DNA of 64,000 nt. Origin: Lentisphaeria bacterium (lineage in GTDB: Bacteria; Verrucomicrobiota; Lentisphaeria; Victivallales; Victivallaceae). Below the pieces are notes generated by a model, which worked only from the letters and a program-made list of their open reading frames with translations, was not told where the DNA came from and ran no database searches. A program made the translations under genes and the position numbers. Positions 15,464 through 25,354 of this stretch are shown here, in pieces (the stretch's first letter is position 1; the number at the start of each line of letters is the position of its first letter). The DNA is taken from contig JAFWBQ010000023.1 of the NCBI GenBank assembly GCA_017507125.1, positions 1 through 64,000 on the forward strand, given 5' to 3'.

Positions 15464-17278
15464 TCACTGGCTGATTTCCTGAGCTTTAAGCACAGAGACA
15501 AAGGCCTCCTGAGGAATATTGACCTGACCGATTTGTTTCATGCGCTTTTTTCCCTCTTTCTGTTTTTCAAGCAGTTTGCGTTTCCGGGTGATATCACCGC
15601 CGTAACATTTGGCAAGAACATTTTTTCTCAGCTGGCGGATCGTCTCACGGGCAATGACTTTACCCCCCACCGCCGCCTGGATCGCAATCTGGAAGAGCTG
15701 AGGCGGAATGGCATCTTTGAGACGTTCTGCTATCTGGCGTCCACGCTCGTATGCCATACTCTCATGGACGATGGAACTGAAGGCATCAACAGGCTCACCA
15801 TTCACAAGGATATCCAGTTTGATCAGCTTGGAACTCTGATAAGAGGCCTGCTCATAATCCATGCTGGCATAGCCTCTGGTAATGGACTTCAGTTTATCGT
15901 GGAAGTCGATCAGGATCTCGTGCATGGGCATATCTGCTGTAATAATAACATGATCGGCATCAATGCTCTGAGTGTCAGAGCAAAGTCCCCGTTTGCTCAT
16001 GACCAGATTCATCACATCACCAATATAGGTGGAAGGGGTCATGATGCGGCACTTGATCATGGGCTCCTCAATGTGCTCGATGGTGGAGGGATCGGGAAGG
16101 AAGACCGGATTGTCGACATTGATCTTTTCGCCGGATTTGAGAAATACATGGTAAATCACCGACGGATAGGTGGCAATAATGTCCATATTGTATTCACGGC
16201 GCAGACGCTCCTGGATGATTTCCATGTGGAGCAATCCCAGAAAGCCGCAGCGGAACCCGAACCCGAGGGCGGCAGAACTTTCTGCCTGATATTGGAACGC
16301 GGCGTCGTTGAGCTGCAATTTCGCCATACTGGCCTTCAGCTGGTCGTAATCGGCAGTATCAATGGGGTAGATGCCGCTGAAGACCATGGGCGTGGCTTCC
16401 CGGAATCCCGGCAGAGGTTCTTTGCAGCTGTCTGCCGTGTCGGTCATGGTATCGCCGATTTTGGTGTCGGCGGGACTTTTCAGGTTGGGGATCACATAGC
16501 CCACTGAACCGGCAGTCAGCTCTGCATCGGCACGCATGGAGGGATTGAAGAACCCCACCTCTTTGAGTTCACTTTCTATGCCGTTGCTGAAAAGACGCAC
16601 CCGGGTTCCCCTTTTGAAGGAGCCGGAACTGACTCTTACATAGTTGACGACTCCCCGGAACGCATCATAGTAGGAGTCAAAAATGAGTGCATTGGTTCCG
16701 TCGGCAGGTTCAGGGATCGTCGGCGGCGGAACCCTTTCAATGATTGCCTTCAGCAGCTCTTTTACACCTTCCCCGGTTTTACCGGAAACGCACAGAGCCT
16801 CTTCCCGGGGCAGTGCCAGGATCTCTTCCATCTGTTCATAACAAAGTTCGAGATTGGAAGCCGGCAGATCGATCTTATTGATCACGGGGATCACGTGAAG
16901 GTTCTGCTTGAAAGCAAGTTCCACGTTGGCGACGGTCTGCGCCTGAACACCCTGAGTCGCATCAATAAGCAGAATAGCGCCCTCACAGGCTCCCAGTGAA
17001 CGGGAGACTTCGTAAGAGAAGTCAACGTGTCCGGGCGTGTCGATCAAATTGAGTTCATAGGTTTTTCCGTCACCGGGGTCGTATTTCATACGCACCGGAT
17101 GGGATTTGATGGTAATGCCCCGTTCCCGTTCCAGATCCATTCCGTCAAGAAGCTGTTCCTGAAGATCCCGGGCCGCTACGGTGCCGGTGATTTCCAGCAG
17201 ACGGTCGGCAAGGGTTGATTTACCGTGATCGATGTGGGCGATGATGCAGAAATTTCTGATTAAACTGAGTTCAGCCAT
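15464..17278 (-). CDS. lepA: Elongation factor 4 (LepA) GTPase
   Basis: 604 residues, the usual LepA length. GTPase motifs are A-H-I-D-H-G-K-S-T-L (about 12-21), the switch I R-G-I-T-I-K, D-T-P-G-H-V-D-F and N-K-I-D-L-P. The C-terminal LepA-specific part contains a Y-G-G-D-I-T-R-K-R-K-L-L-E-K-Q-K-E-G-K-K-R-M signature. It acts on the ribosome and remodels mistranslocated or stalled complexes. It has its own promoter and an 80-base leader that holds an inverted repeat also found in the type I secretion leader. Confidence 0.98.
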   Translation of the reverse strand: MAELSLIRNFCIIAHIDHGKSTLADRLLEITGTVAARDLQEQLLDGMDLERERGITIKSHPVRMKYDPGDGKTYELNLIDTPGHVDFSYEVSRSLGACEGAILLIDATQGVQAQTVANVELAFKQNLHVIPVINKIDLPASNLELCYEQMEEILALPREEALCVSGKTGEGVKELLKAIIERVPPPTIPEPADGTNALIFDSYYDAFRGVVNYVRVSSGSFKRGTRVRLFSNGIESELKEVGFFNPSMRADAELTAGSVGYVIPNLKSPADTKIGDTMTDTADSCKEPLPGFREATPMVFSGIYPIDTADYDQLKASMAKLQLNDAAFQYQAESSAALGFGFRCGFLGLLHMEIIQERLRREYNMDIIATYPSVIYHVFLKSGEKINVDNPVFLPDPSTIEHIEEPMIKCRIMTPSTYIGDVMNLVMSKRGLCSDTQSIDADHVIITADMPMHEILIDFHDKLKSITRGYASMDYEQASYQSSKLIKLDILVNGEPVDAFSSIVHESMAYERGRQIAERLKDAIPPQLFQIAIQAAVGGKVIARETIRQLRKNVLAKCYGGDITRKRKLLEKQKEGKKRMKQIGQVNIPQEAFVSVLKAQEISQ

Positions 17279-17317
17279 TATATTACTGTCTTTGGTTAAT
17301 TGTTTTTTTAATATGAT

Positions 17318-17353
17318 GAGGCAATTTCAAAATTCCCCAAATGAAATTACCTC
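17318..17353 (-). repeat. Inverted repeat in the lepA leader
   Basis: GAGGCAATTTC (17318-17328) and GAAATTACCTC (17343-17353) form a hairpin with one wobble pair. The left 21 bases match the left end of the element at 11888 in 19 positions, so this may be a deleted copy of that element. It lies at the 5' end of the predicted lepA leader. Confidence 0.65.
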
Positions 17354-17363
17354 TTATTTTTAT

Positions 17364-17392
17364 AATATAACCCGGGAAACACTTTTTTTCAA
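17364..17392 (-). promoter_or_regulatory. Promoter of lepA
   Basis: Read leftward: TTGAAA (17387-17392), 17 bp, TATATT (17364-17369). It begins 6 bases after the stop codon of the debranching enzyme gene. Confidence 0.75.
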
Positions 17393-17398
17393 GGGCAT

Positions 17399-20300
17399 TC
17401 AGGATTTTTGCATTATTTCCCTTACTCTGAAAAGTTCTGTGACGCTCCATGCCTGTGCCGGACAACCGCCGGCGGCATGGGGCGCTGAACCGTCTGCAAC
17501 TTCAGAAAGTTCTCCGGGGATCGCCTGTTCAAAGTATTCTGCTCCTGAAGAAAGCAGACTCAGGGCTCTTTCTTTCTGTTTTGTTCCGCCGCAGCAGAAA
17601 AGTGCTTCGCAATATGCCGGAAATGTCCAGCACCATGCGGTACCGTTGTGATAAGCCTTTTTCCGGGATTCGTTTTCCGGACCGGCATAGGTACCGCAAT
17701 AAGGGTACTCCGGATCATTGATAAGTCTGCCGTTGTATCTGACGGGCAGGGGATAGCTGACTTTCCGGTCCGCAAGGGATCTGAGTGCTCCCGGAATGAG
17801 GAGTCGGGCGGAGCTCTCAATGATTTTTTGACACAAGCGGGGATCCTCCACTGCCTCCATGGTAATAAGAAGCAGGGCGTTGGAACGGATGTGATCGTCC
17901 GGAATTGCCTGAGAAGCCGGTGTACCGCTTCCGCAGTGGAGACAGTCGGAAGCACCTTCAAAGGAGGCCGGGAAAAAATATTTTTCAATGGAACGCCGCA
18001 CCTGCTGAGCAAGCTGCTCTCTTCCGGTAAATTTCAGCGCGGTATACCAGAGAGCCTGTATTTCGACCGGATAGCCCTCCCGGGGGGTACCGGCGGGGAA
18101 ATTTGTATCCATCCATGTAAAATGCGATGGACTGAAAATAAGAGCACTTTCCGGATCCATCTTTATCCCGTTGGGTGTGCCGGAAATATAGTGGTCGATG
18201 ATGGAGCCTATGACCGATGAGAGGTTTCTGCCGGCACAATCCGCGTTGAGGATCTCTTTGTCTCCTGTTTCAGAGATATAGTCCCTGACCCCGATAATGA
18301 GATAGAGAGGCGCATCACTGGTATCCCGGTTGGAGTCATTGCTGCCCTGAAGAACATTGGGGATCGTCCCCTGTTTTTCAAAACCGGCGAAGGCGCGGAT
18401 TATATTTGCACACCGTTCCCGGAACTCCGGCGCTTTCAGCAGACCGCGCAAGGCGATAAGTGTATCCCGCCCCCAGTCAAGAAACCAGGGATAACCGGCA
18501 ATGACTGTGCTCAAATTCCCTCTTTTGACCACAAAACGGCGCATGGCGGCAACGAGGGGATCTGAAGCGTTTCCGGCTGGGGAGGTCCAGATGATTTCTG
18601 AACCGGTGGTGGCTCTCAGGGTAAAACTTTCATTCTCTTTCAGGGGGACATGAAAGTACCCGGGACTGAACCGGTCGGTCTTATCTTCAAGTCCGTAATA
18701 GCGTTCCGCCGGCAGGTCGCACATGTAATGCCACTCCCTTTCCGGGTGCCAGAAGCCTTTGTCTGTTTCCACTTTGAGTTTCCGTTCCCCGGGAGCGAAA
18801 ATGAACCCCCGGGAAAGATCATTGACGGCCGCGGGGAATTGCCATTCCGGCCCTGTGCTTGCTTTAGTAACTTCATGGTTGATCCGGTCTTCCACATCCG
18901 GACGGAGAATGAGCGCAGCCGGAGTGGTCTCCGGGACCCCGGAGTTATCAGGACGACGGAAGGTCAGTTCTATGGCATTGCCGGAAAACGCAAAGCGGAA
19001 ACCTATTTCCAATTTCATGCTTCTGCCTTGTCCGGCAGGTACATTGAAATGCCAGACGCCGCTGTTTTCCATGCCGGGAGAAAAAGAGACAAGCGTGTGA
19101 CTGTCGACCTTTCCGGAGTATCCCTCTGCTGCCAGATAGATATTCAGACCGGTGAACATGCAATAACGGTCAACCGGGAAATTTTCATCATTGTTGACGG
19201 CGAGAAATGCTTCATATTTGCTTGAGAAACTGTTCCATGAAGCAGGGAAAAGCGCGTAGGAGCCTGTATCACTTGAACCGAATGCCTGAAGTTTACGGGG
19301 CAAAACATCTTTCCTGTCATATCCGGTACGGAACGCAAAATTGTCGTAACGGGGAAGCTGACAGAGCTGACCTTTGTATTTGGCACATTTCTGATCTTCA
19401 AATGACTCAAAAAGAAGTGTGAGAGTGCGTCTTACCGGCAGAGGATCGGGCGTCAGAGTCATCAGTGCGCCGCAGCTGCCGTCTTTCATGGGAACGCTGC
19501 TGATAAAACCGGTACCCAGTTCCGGTATCCTGCAGCGGAAAGGTACCGGATTGGTTATGAAAAGCAAATCTCCCCAGGGAACGGGAACAATGCGATGGTG
19601 ATCCTTTCCGCCGTACCAGACCGTCAGGGGCGCCGGGAAAAGACCGCTCACTTCACTTGCAAACTGCCAGGGGGAATCTGTGAAAGAAATGTCAGGCAAT
19701 TTTTCATTTTCTGTATGGTGGAAGGCTCTGAATGCTTTCTTTTCCATGAGAGAGATGCGCTGCTGCAGTGCCGGATCTCCGCTCTCAGTACGGTCCAGTT
19801 CAACGGCAAAACCGCTGCCGGGAGGGAGAGCCAGCCCCTGCCGGCTGCCGTGACGGTCAAAGAATATGGTTCTGCCGCTGAAAAGATCTCTGCCTGACTC
19901 CGGCAGATCAGCAGAAAACTTGACATAAGTACTTGAGGAACAATCAAGGTTCAGCAGAATCAAAACTCTTGAATTGCCGGCGGCATCACTGCGAAGTACC
20001 GCCATGCCTTCTCCTTCGCTTTCAGTGACACAGTTGAGTATTGAATTGCCTGTGAATGCCGGATGAAGAGATGAAAGAAGATTGATCCTGCTGATCAGCG
20101 CACAGAGATTGTCTTCATTGCCGTAATTCAATGCGGCGTTGCCGTGGACATCAATTTTTTCTTCAGCGAAAAATTCTGCGCCGTTGGCAAAACCGAAAGC
20201 CCCGTTTGTGGAAAGCAGTCCGCAAACCATGAAGCGGAGACGGGCAAAGGTTTTTCCGGAGCTTGCCAGACGATTGTTGTCATGGGTCTCTGAAAAACTC

Positions 20301-21508
20301 ACCAGATTTCCCACCCTTGTGGCACTGCGGGTCATGACTTGCAGACAGTGTTCGATTCCCGGACGGGAGTAATTTTGAAACATCTCCGAGTAAGCAAAGT
20401 CCAGTCCTGAGTGTCTGAGAAGCTGCTCCTGTTTTTCCATGGGACCGCCCAGGCCTTCCAGCAGAAAGAGCGTGTCGGGGAATGAGTTGCGTACCCGGGC
20501 GACAATATACTCCCATGCCTCTGCCGGAACCATATATCCGGCATCGCAGCGGAATCCGTCAACTCCTTTGGCGCACCAGAAGAGGAAGACTTCAGCCATT
20601 TCTTCTGCGACTTCTTTACGGGAATAGTCAAGTTTACACAAATCTTCCCAAACGATCCCCCAGGCGCCCGGACTTTCAAAGGTTCCGTCCGCTCTTCTTA
20701 CGAAATACTCAGGATGTTCCTGCTGGAGTTTTGATGCCCATCCTGTATGGTTGACCGGAATATCCAGAAAAATCCTGCCGTTTCGGGCATGAACGGCATC
20801 GACCAGCTCTTCAAACTGTTCCATGGGGGAAACTTGAGGATCAAATTCTCCCAGAGACGGCTCCACTGCAAAGTAGTCCAGTGCGGCAAAAGGACTGCCG
20901 AATCTGCCCATCCTGCCATACTCTGAAGGCACCGGGTGTATGGGCAGAAGCTGGAGTATGCGGCAGTTGAGAACGCCGAAAATATGATCCAGCTGCTTTT
21001 TCAGCTGGCGGAAGGTGCCGGAGGAAGGCAGAAAAGTATAGCCTTCTTTTTCAAGTTGAGAAAGAGTTTCAGGTTCTGCCGGAGTCCGCTCCTTATACAA
21101 ATTTGCTCCGAACTGACGTACAAAGGCTGCGTAAATGGTGGTTCCGGCAATGGATGAAGCAGCGGTGACTTTGAATCTGACGTTCCCCCCCTGACACCAG
21201 ATGATGGGCGAACCGTTTTCAGGAATAAAGCAGCATTTGCCTTCAAATATCCCCACATCTGTCAGAGGCAGCTTTACAGAACGGGTGGCACCGCTTCCCG
21301 GGATCTCAATGTCATGCCAGTCAAGATCCTGAAATGGGGCTCCGGTTTCGTGATGGCGGATTATTTCGTTCCGCCTCTGTCCGGCACCGTACAGATTGCT
21401 CCTGAATACGGCTTTGCCGGGGATATCAGGGATGTTGGCAAGTTCAACAGTTATACTTTCTCCTGCATAGAAAATCCCCTTGCCGGGGGTGATGGTTTGC
21501 TGAAGCAT
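17399..21508 (-). CDS. GH13 + GH133 fusion, glycogen debranching enzyme-like
   Basis: 1369 residues. After an N-terminal beta-domain (about 1-120) comes a GH13 alpha-amylase barrel (about 140-560): Asn253-His254 in P-V-N-H-T-G, nucleophile Asp322 in G-F-R-C-D-A-G-Y, acid Glu351 in L-L-E-G-L-G, and His409-Asp410 in S-E-T-H-D-N-N-R. A middle beta-rich part leads to a C-terminal GH133 amylo-1,6-glucosidase domain with F-L-D-W-G-R-D-T-L near residue 1010. This is the two-activity layout of eukaryotic glycogen debranching enzyme (4-alpha-glucanotransferase plus amylo-1,6-glucosidase). It probably trims limit-dextrin branches of glycogen or starch. There is no signal peptide, so it is cytosolic. 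AGGAG lies upstream of the ATG. Confidence 0.88.
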   Translation of the reverse strand: MLQQTITPGKGIFYAGESITVELANIPDIPGKAVFRSNLYGAGQRRNEIIRHHETGAPFQDLDWHDIEIPGSGATRSVKLPLTDVGIFEGKCCFIPENGSPIIWCQGGNVRFKVTAASSIAGTTIYAAFVRQFGANLYKERTPAEPETLSQLEKEGYTFLPSSGTFRQLKKQLDHIFGVLNCRILQLLPIHPVPSEYGRMGRFGSPFAALDYFAVEPSLGEFDPQVSPMEQFEELVDAVHARNGRIFLDIPVNHTGWASKLQQEHPEYFVRRADGTFESPGAWGIVWEDLCKLDYSRKEVAEEMAEVFLFWCAKGVDGFRCDAGYMVPAEAWEYIVARVRNSFPDTLFLLEGLGGPMEKQEQLLRHSGLDFAYSEMFQNYSRPGIEHCLQVMTRSATRVGNLVSFSETHDNNRLASSGKTFARLRFMVCGLLSTNGAFGFANGAEFFAEEKIDVHGNAALNYGNEDNLCALISRINLLSSLHPAFTGNSILNCVTESEGEGMAVLRSDAAGNSRVLILLNLDCSSSTYVKFSADLPESGRDLFSGRTIFFDRHGSRQGLALPPGSGFAVELDRTESGDPALQQRISLMEKKAFRAFHHTENEKLPDISFTDSPWQFASEVSGLFPAPLTVWYGGKDHHRIVPVPWGDLLFITNPVPFRCRIPELGTGFISSVPMKDGSCGALMTLTPDPLPVRRTLTLLFESFEDQKCAKYKGQLCQLPRYDNFAFRTGYDRKDVLPRKLQAFGSSDTGSYALFPASWNSFSSKYEAFLAVNNDENFPVDRYCMFTGLNIYLAAEGYSGKVDSHTLVSFSPGMENSGVWHFNVPAGQGRSMKLEIGFRFAFSGNAIELTFRRPDNSGVPETTPAALILRPDVEDRINHEVTKASTGPEWQFPAAVNDLSRGFIFAPGERKLKVETDKGFWHPEREWHYMCDLPAERYYGLEDKTDRFSPGYFHVPLKENESFTLRATTGSEIIWTSPAGNASDPLVAAMRRFVVKRGNLSTVIAGYPWFLDWGRDTLIALRGLLKAPEFRERCANIIRAFAGFEKQGTIPNVLQGSNDSNRDTSDAPLYLIIGVRDYISETGDKEILNADCAGRNLSSVIGSIIDHYISGTPNGIKMDPESALIFSPSHFTWMDTNFPAGTPREGYPVEIQALWYTALKFTGREQLAQQVRRSIEKYFFPASFEGASDCLHCGSGTPASQAIPDDHIRSNALLLITMEAVEDPRLCQKIIESSARLLIPGALRSLADRKVSYPLPVRYNGRLINDPEYPYCGTYAGPENESRKKAYHNGTAWCWTFPAYCEALFCCGGTKQKERALSLLSSGAEYFEQAIPGELSEVADGSAPHAAGGCPAQAWSVTELFRVREIMQKS

Positions 21509-21548
21509 CCGGCAAAAAACTCCTGAATCGTTGAAATGACTTATCTAT

Positions 21549-21577
21549 AACATAGCATGTTTTGCACTTCAAGTCAA
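21549..21577 (-). promoter_or_regulatory. Promoter of the debranching enzyme gene
   Basis: Read leftward: TTGACT (21572-21577), 17 bp, TATGTT (21549-21554), with TGC ahead of the -10. Confidence 0.7.
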
Positions 21578-21591
21578 ATTTAATACGGACA

Positions 21592-21626
21592 GAAAAAAAC
21601 TTCCCTCCTGTGAAAGGAGAGAAGTT
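21592..21626 (-). terminator. Intrinsic terminator of the lactate/exchanger operon
   Basis: Stem AACTTCCCTCCT/AGGAGAGAAGTT (21598-21609 and 21615-21626) with one internal mismatch, followed by a T run on the minus strand. It ends the unit whose last gene is the Ca/Na exchanger. Confidence 0.85.
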
Positions 21627-21650
21627 CTTGCTTTACTGGAGCATCCTCTG

Positions 21651-22610
21651 TTACAGAACTTTGTAAACCAGAAAACCTACGTAAAGGAAATTTATCACCA
21701 ACAGCAGTGTGCCTTCTGCACGGTTGAGTTTTTTGCCGAAGATCATCATAATCCAGAGCAGAGCCGCGATACCGAGCATAAGTCCCATATCAAGGTAAGT
21801 GATCCCCTGCGCCGTGACAGGTTTGATCATGGGGGTAATACCCATGATGCTGAGGATGTTGAAGATGTTGGAACCCACCACGTTGCCGATGGCGATATCC
21901 TGTTCATGTTTGAGGGCAGCTACCACAGAGGTGGCAAGTTCGGGCAGACTTGTGCCGAATGCAACTACAGTCAGTGCGATGACTGCTTCCGGAACTCCCA
22001 GACGGGTGGCAATAAAGGTTGCACATCCGACGAAAAACTTTGCGCCGAAGACCAGGGTCAGGAGTCCGGCAATGACAAGTCCGATGGAAAGAAGTACACT
22101 GACTTCTTTCATTTCCACTTCATCCCCGCCATCATTTTCAGAAACGCCCTCTTTGCGGGAGGCGTAAACAGACCAGACCGTATAGGTGACAACACCGATA
22201 AAAAGCAAGGCGCCCTGCCAGCGGTTGACTCCGTTGTTGAACCAGAAAAAGAGTGCCAGAAGCAATGAGGCAGCCATCATCAGCGGCATATCCAGTTTCA
22301 GCAGTTTCTTATTGATGGGCAGGGGAGCTATGAGCGCTGAAAGTCCCAGAATAAGAGCGATATTGCAGATATTGGAACCCACCACATTGCCCATTGCCAC
22401 ATCTCCGTGCCCCTTCAATGAGGCGTCAATACTGACTGCCAATTCGGGGGCGCTGGTGGCAAACGCGACCAGAGTCAATCCGATGACCAGGGGCGATACT
22501 TTGAACTTCAAGGCGATGGAAACACCGCCTTTGACCAGAAATTCTGCTCCGTAATAGAGCATGACACCTCCGAGAATACCCAGGAGTATATTTGTCAGCC
22601 AAACAACCAT
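21651..22610 (-). CDS. Calcium/sodium antiporter (CaCA family, YrbG-like)
   Basis: About 319 residues, about ten membrane segments in two homologous halves. Each half has the alpha-repeat: F-A-T-S-A-P-E-L-A-V-S with G-N-V-V-G-S-N-I-C-N, and F-G-T-S-L-P-E-L-A-T-S with G-N-V-V-G-S-N-I-F-N. It exchanges Ca2+ (or another cation) for Na+ across the inner membrane. ATG 22610 is chosen because it starts directly before the first helix. It lies 52 bases after larA in the same direction with no terminator between, so it is probably the last gene of the lactate operon. Confidence 0.92.
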   Translation of the reverse strand: MVVWLTNILLGILGGVMLYYGAEFLVKGGVSIALKFKVSPLVIGLTLVAFATSAPELAVSIDASLKGHGDVAMGNVVGSNICNIALILGLSALIAPLPINKKLLKLDMPLMMAASLLLALFFWFNNGVNRWQGALLFIGVVTYTVWSVYASRKEGVSENDGGDEVEMKEVSVLLSIGLVIAGLLTLVFGAKFFVGCATFIATRLGVPEAVIALTVVAFGTSLPELATSVVAALKHEQDIAIGNVVGSNIFNILSIMGITPMIKPVTAQGITYLDMGLMLGIAALLWIMMIFGKKLNRAEGTLLLVINFLYVGFLVYKVL

Positions 22611-22662
22611 TTTTTTGAATTTTCCTTTCCTTTCTTTTCTTATCTTTTCTTTTTGATATATT

Positions 22663-23940
22663 TTATTTGGATGTGACAATAACAGAAACGCCGTCAGGGA
22701 TAACAGAGATCCGGGGGTGTTCCCTGCCGCATAATTTCCGGGCCTGTGCAAGAGCCTCTTCAAGAGTTGATGCATGCTTCAAATGCATGGAGCGGGGGAG
22801 TTCTGGATCAATATCGGGGGAAACCAGTATGACAGAACTTTTGCAGAGGACTCTGGCAAGGATCTGTGACTCCCATTGATCGGGGATCGTTTTATTCCTT
22901 GGAACTTTGAAAATCTGTTCCAGAACCGCTTGAGGGGAAGGGGCTTCAGCAAGAGTTTTTCTGAAAGATTCTCCTCCATGGCCGTCGGCACAGGCGGCGC
23001 AGATGATGATGACACCCCCCTGACGGACGGCGCTTTCACCTGCGGTCATGCCTTTAACTGACTGGTAAAGATTCTGGTCAAGGGGATATCCGCCGTTTCC
23101 GGTGATGACGATGTCGGATTCAGGAACCGATACCGTTGCCAGATCTTTCAGAAAGGCACAGCCTGCAGCATGGGCAGCTTCAACTTCACCGGCAAAGGCT
23201 TTGACGATTTCTTTGTCTTTGTCTATGACTACATTGACGATGAAGGCAAGTTTTGCCGCTTTGGCAGCATAAAGCATATCCTCATGGATGGGATTGCCGG
23301 AAATGGAACCGGTCCGCGCCAGGGGATGAGAGATAAATTCGGCGCAATGATTGGCAAGCACCGTTTCCCTTGCAGCGATACCGGGCAGGACGCTTTTACG
23401 TCCCCCGGAAAAACCTGCAAAGAAGTGAGGTTCGATAAAGCCTTCTGATACAAGAAGTTCTGCTTCGATGGCAAGTTTGTTGACGGTCAGTTCTCCTCCG
23501 GAAGGGAGAGTCCCCAGGCGGCGGAGCATGGAACGATCACTTGAGTCGTGGACAACGATCTTTTCTCTTTCAAAGATCTCATCGCCCACCTTGGCACGGA
23601 GTTCCGCTTCAGTAGTGAGTCTGTGAAATCCTGTGGCAACCAGAAGTGTGATATCAATGGCGGCATTATTCCGGCGCAGCTCTGCAAGCATTTGAGGCAG
23701 TATGTGACGGCTGGGGACCGGACGGGTATGGTCGCTGATGATGACCACTGCACTTTTCTTGCCTTTGGCAAGCTCAGACAGGGGAGGGGAGTTGACAGGC
23801 TCCCGTAACGCCCGCGCCACTTCTCCGTCAGGATCTGATGCTTTGGGGGGGAGTGTCCCGTGAAAAATCCCCAGCAGTTCAGACGCCGGGATATCAGCAG
23901 AAACAAATCCTCTGCCGCATGGTATTTTTACTTCAGACAT
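22663..23940 (-). CDS. larA: LarA-family nickel-dependent lactate racemase-like protein
   Basis: 425 residues, full length for LarA. Motifs: S-D-H-T-R-P-V-P (about 70-77), G-F-H-R-L-T-T in place of G-T-H-R-P/L-T, and the core P-H-F-F-A-G-F-S-G-G-R-K-S-V-L-P-G-I. LarA interconverts D- and L-lactate with a nickel-pincer cofactor (NPN) bound to the lysine of the G-G-R-K motif. Its place directly after a lactate dehydrogenase and EtfAB repeats the Acetobacterium woodii lct cluster, where a racemase feeds D-lactate to the dehydrogenase. LarB, LarC and LarE for the cofactor are not in this window. Other LarA-like proteins racemise other 2-hydroxy acids, so lactate is inferred from context. Confidence 0.85.
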   Translation of the reverse strand: MSEVKIPCGRGFVSADIPASELLGIFHGTLPPKASDPDGEVARALREPVNSPPLSELAKGKKSAVVIISDHTRPVPSRHILPQMLAELRRNNAAIDITLLVATGFHRLTTEAELRAKVGDEIFEREKIVVHDSSDRSMLRRLGTLPSGGELTVNKLAIEAELLVSEGFIEPHFFAGFSGGRKSVLPGIAARETVLANHCAEFISHPLARTGSISGNPIHEDMLYAAKAAKLAFIVNVVIDKDKEIVKAFAGEVEAAHAAGCAFLKDLATVSVPESDIVITGNGGYPLDQNLYQSVKGMTAGESAVRQGGVIIICAACADGHGGESFRKTLAEAPSPQAVLEQIFKVPRNKTIPDQWESQILARVLCKSSVILVSPDIDPELPRSMHLKHASTLEEALAQARKLCGREHPRISVIPDGVSVIVTSK

Positions 23941-23962
23941 GATACATGACTTTTTTTTAAAT

Positions 23963-25354
23963 TCAGAATACTTTTCCGGGATTCAGAATGCCTTTGGGGT
24001 CAAAGGCGTGTTTGACCGCAGCCATCAGTTCAAGCTGATCTTCACCCCGTGATTCTTTGAGGAACGGACGTTTTACATAACCGATACCATGTTCTCCTGA
24101 AACCTGGCCACCCATTTCAAAGGCTTTTGCATAGAGGGCATCAAAGACCTGCTTCAATTTGCTTTCCCAATCTGTCTGAGAGAGTTTATCCCGCAGAATG
24201 TAGATGTGAAGATTGCCGTCACCTGCGTGTCCGAAACTGCGGATGCGGATGCCGAAACGCTCTTCCAGAGTCGCGGAGTAATTGATGAAATCCGCAATAA
24301 GTCTTCTGGGGACCACCACGTCGCATTCATCCATTTCGGTGGTTGAGCTTTTGATCGCCTCAAGAAAAGCGCCTCTGGCTTTCCAAATGGCTTCATTGCG
24401 CTCAGGCGTGTTGGAAATAAGCACATCCAGCGCTCCATTGGCAAGGCAGATCTGTGCCGCTTCATCATAGGCTTTTTCGATCTCTTCCGTTGAATTGCCG
24501 TCAAAGGTCAGCAGCAGATAAGCGTCGGCACTTTTATCGGGATAGGCGCGTCCCAGAAACTCTTCCGCCGCCAGAATGACGGCACGTTCCATGAATTCAA
24601 CTGCAGTGGGGGTATTCTTAGACTTGATGATCTCAGGGACTGTTCCGATCGCCTGGGCAAGAGAGGGGAAGGGCACCAGCAGACTGACTGCCTTGGGGGG
24701 CAGGGGGATCAGTTTCAATATGGCTTTGGTCACAACGGCAAGGGTCCCTTCACTGCCGACGATGAGTTGAAGCAGATTGTAACCTGAGCTGTTTTTGGCA
24801 ACTTTTCCGCCGAGTTCCATGACTCTGCCGTCGGCAAGGACAACTTCAAGCCCCCGTACATAATCCCGGGTGACTCCGTATTTCACGGCCCGCATGCCCC
24901 CGGCATTGGTACTGATGTTGCCGCCGATGGAAGCACTCTTTTCGCCGGGGTCAGGGGGATAAAAGAGTCCCATATCCTGAATGGCAGGAGGGATCTCCAT
25001 AAGGAGAACGCCCGGTTCCACGGTCATGGTCAGATTTTCCCGGTCGATCTCAAGGATCCTGTTCATGGCGGTCATGTCGAGCATGATGCCGCCGTAAAGG
25101 GATACGGAGCCGCCCACAAGTCCGGTGCCCTGACCTCTGGGGGTGACGGGGATGTTGTTGGCATAAGCATATTTCATTACAGCCGAAACTTCTGCCGTTG
25201 AGCGGGGACGCACCACGGCTTCAGGGGGATGGGGGACTCCCGCGAGTTCATCGTGAAAGTAGTCCTCATGTATCTGAGAACCGGTCAGAACTTCAGAGAC
25301 GATCTTTTCAAGTTCGGCAATATGTTTTGCATCAAGCTGTGTGAAGTTCTTCAT
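23963..25354 (-). CDS. FAD-linked lactate/glycolate dehydrogenase (LctD/GlcD-like)
   Basis: 463 residues. The N-terminal FAD-binding PCMH domain has [32 protein letters not shown] and N-S-S-G-Y-N-L-L; the C-terminal cap has [10 protein letters not shown] and G-E-H-G-I-G (active-site region). It oxidises D-lactate or glycolate. It overlaps etfA by ATGA and is followed 22 bases later by larA, so electrons should pass to the EtfAB pair. In A. woodii this trio drives lactate oxidation with NAD+ at the cost of reduced ferredoxin. Confidence 0.9.
   Translation of the reverse strand: MKNFTQLDAKHIAELEKIVSEVLTGSQIHEDYFHDELAGVPHPPEAVVRPRSTAEVSAVMKYAYANNIPVTPRGQGTGLVGGSVSLYGGIMLDMTAMNRILEIDRENLTMTVEPGVLLMEIPPAIQDMGLFYPPDPGEKSASIGGNISTNAGGMRAVKYGVTRDYVRGLEVVLADGRVMELGGKVAKNSSGYNLLQLIVGSEGTLAVVTKAILKLIPLPPKAVSLLVPFPSLAQAIGTVPEIIKSKNTPTAVEFMERAVILAAEEFLGRAYPDKSADAYLLLTFDGNSTEEIEKAYDEAAQICLANGALDVLISNTPERNEAIWKARGAFLEAIKSSTTEMDECDVVVPRRLIADFINYSATLEERFGIRIRSFGHAGDGNLHIYILRDKLSQTDWESKLKQVFDALYAKAFEMGGQVSGEHGIGYVKRPFLKESRGEDQLELMAAVKHAFDPKGILNPGKVF

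Noticed and set aside
15287-16507. Long open frame on the plus strand across lepA
   Set aside because: It is antisense to a complete, highly conserved LepA protein and has no family-like segments; a shadow of codon bias.
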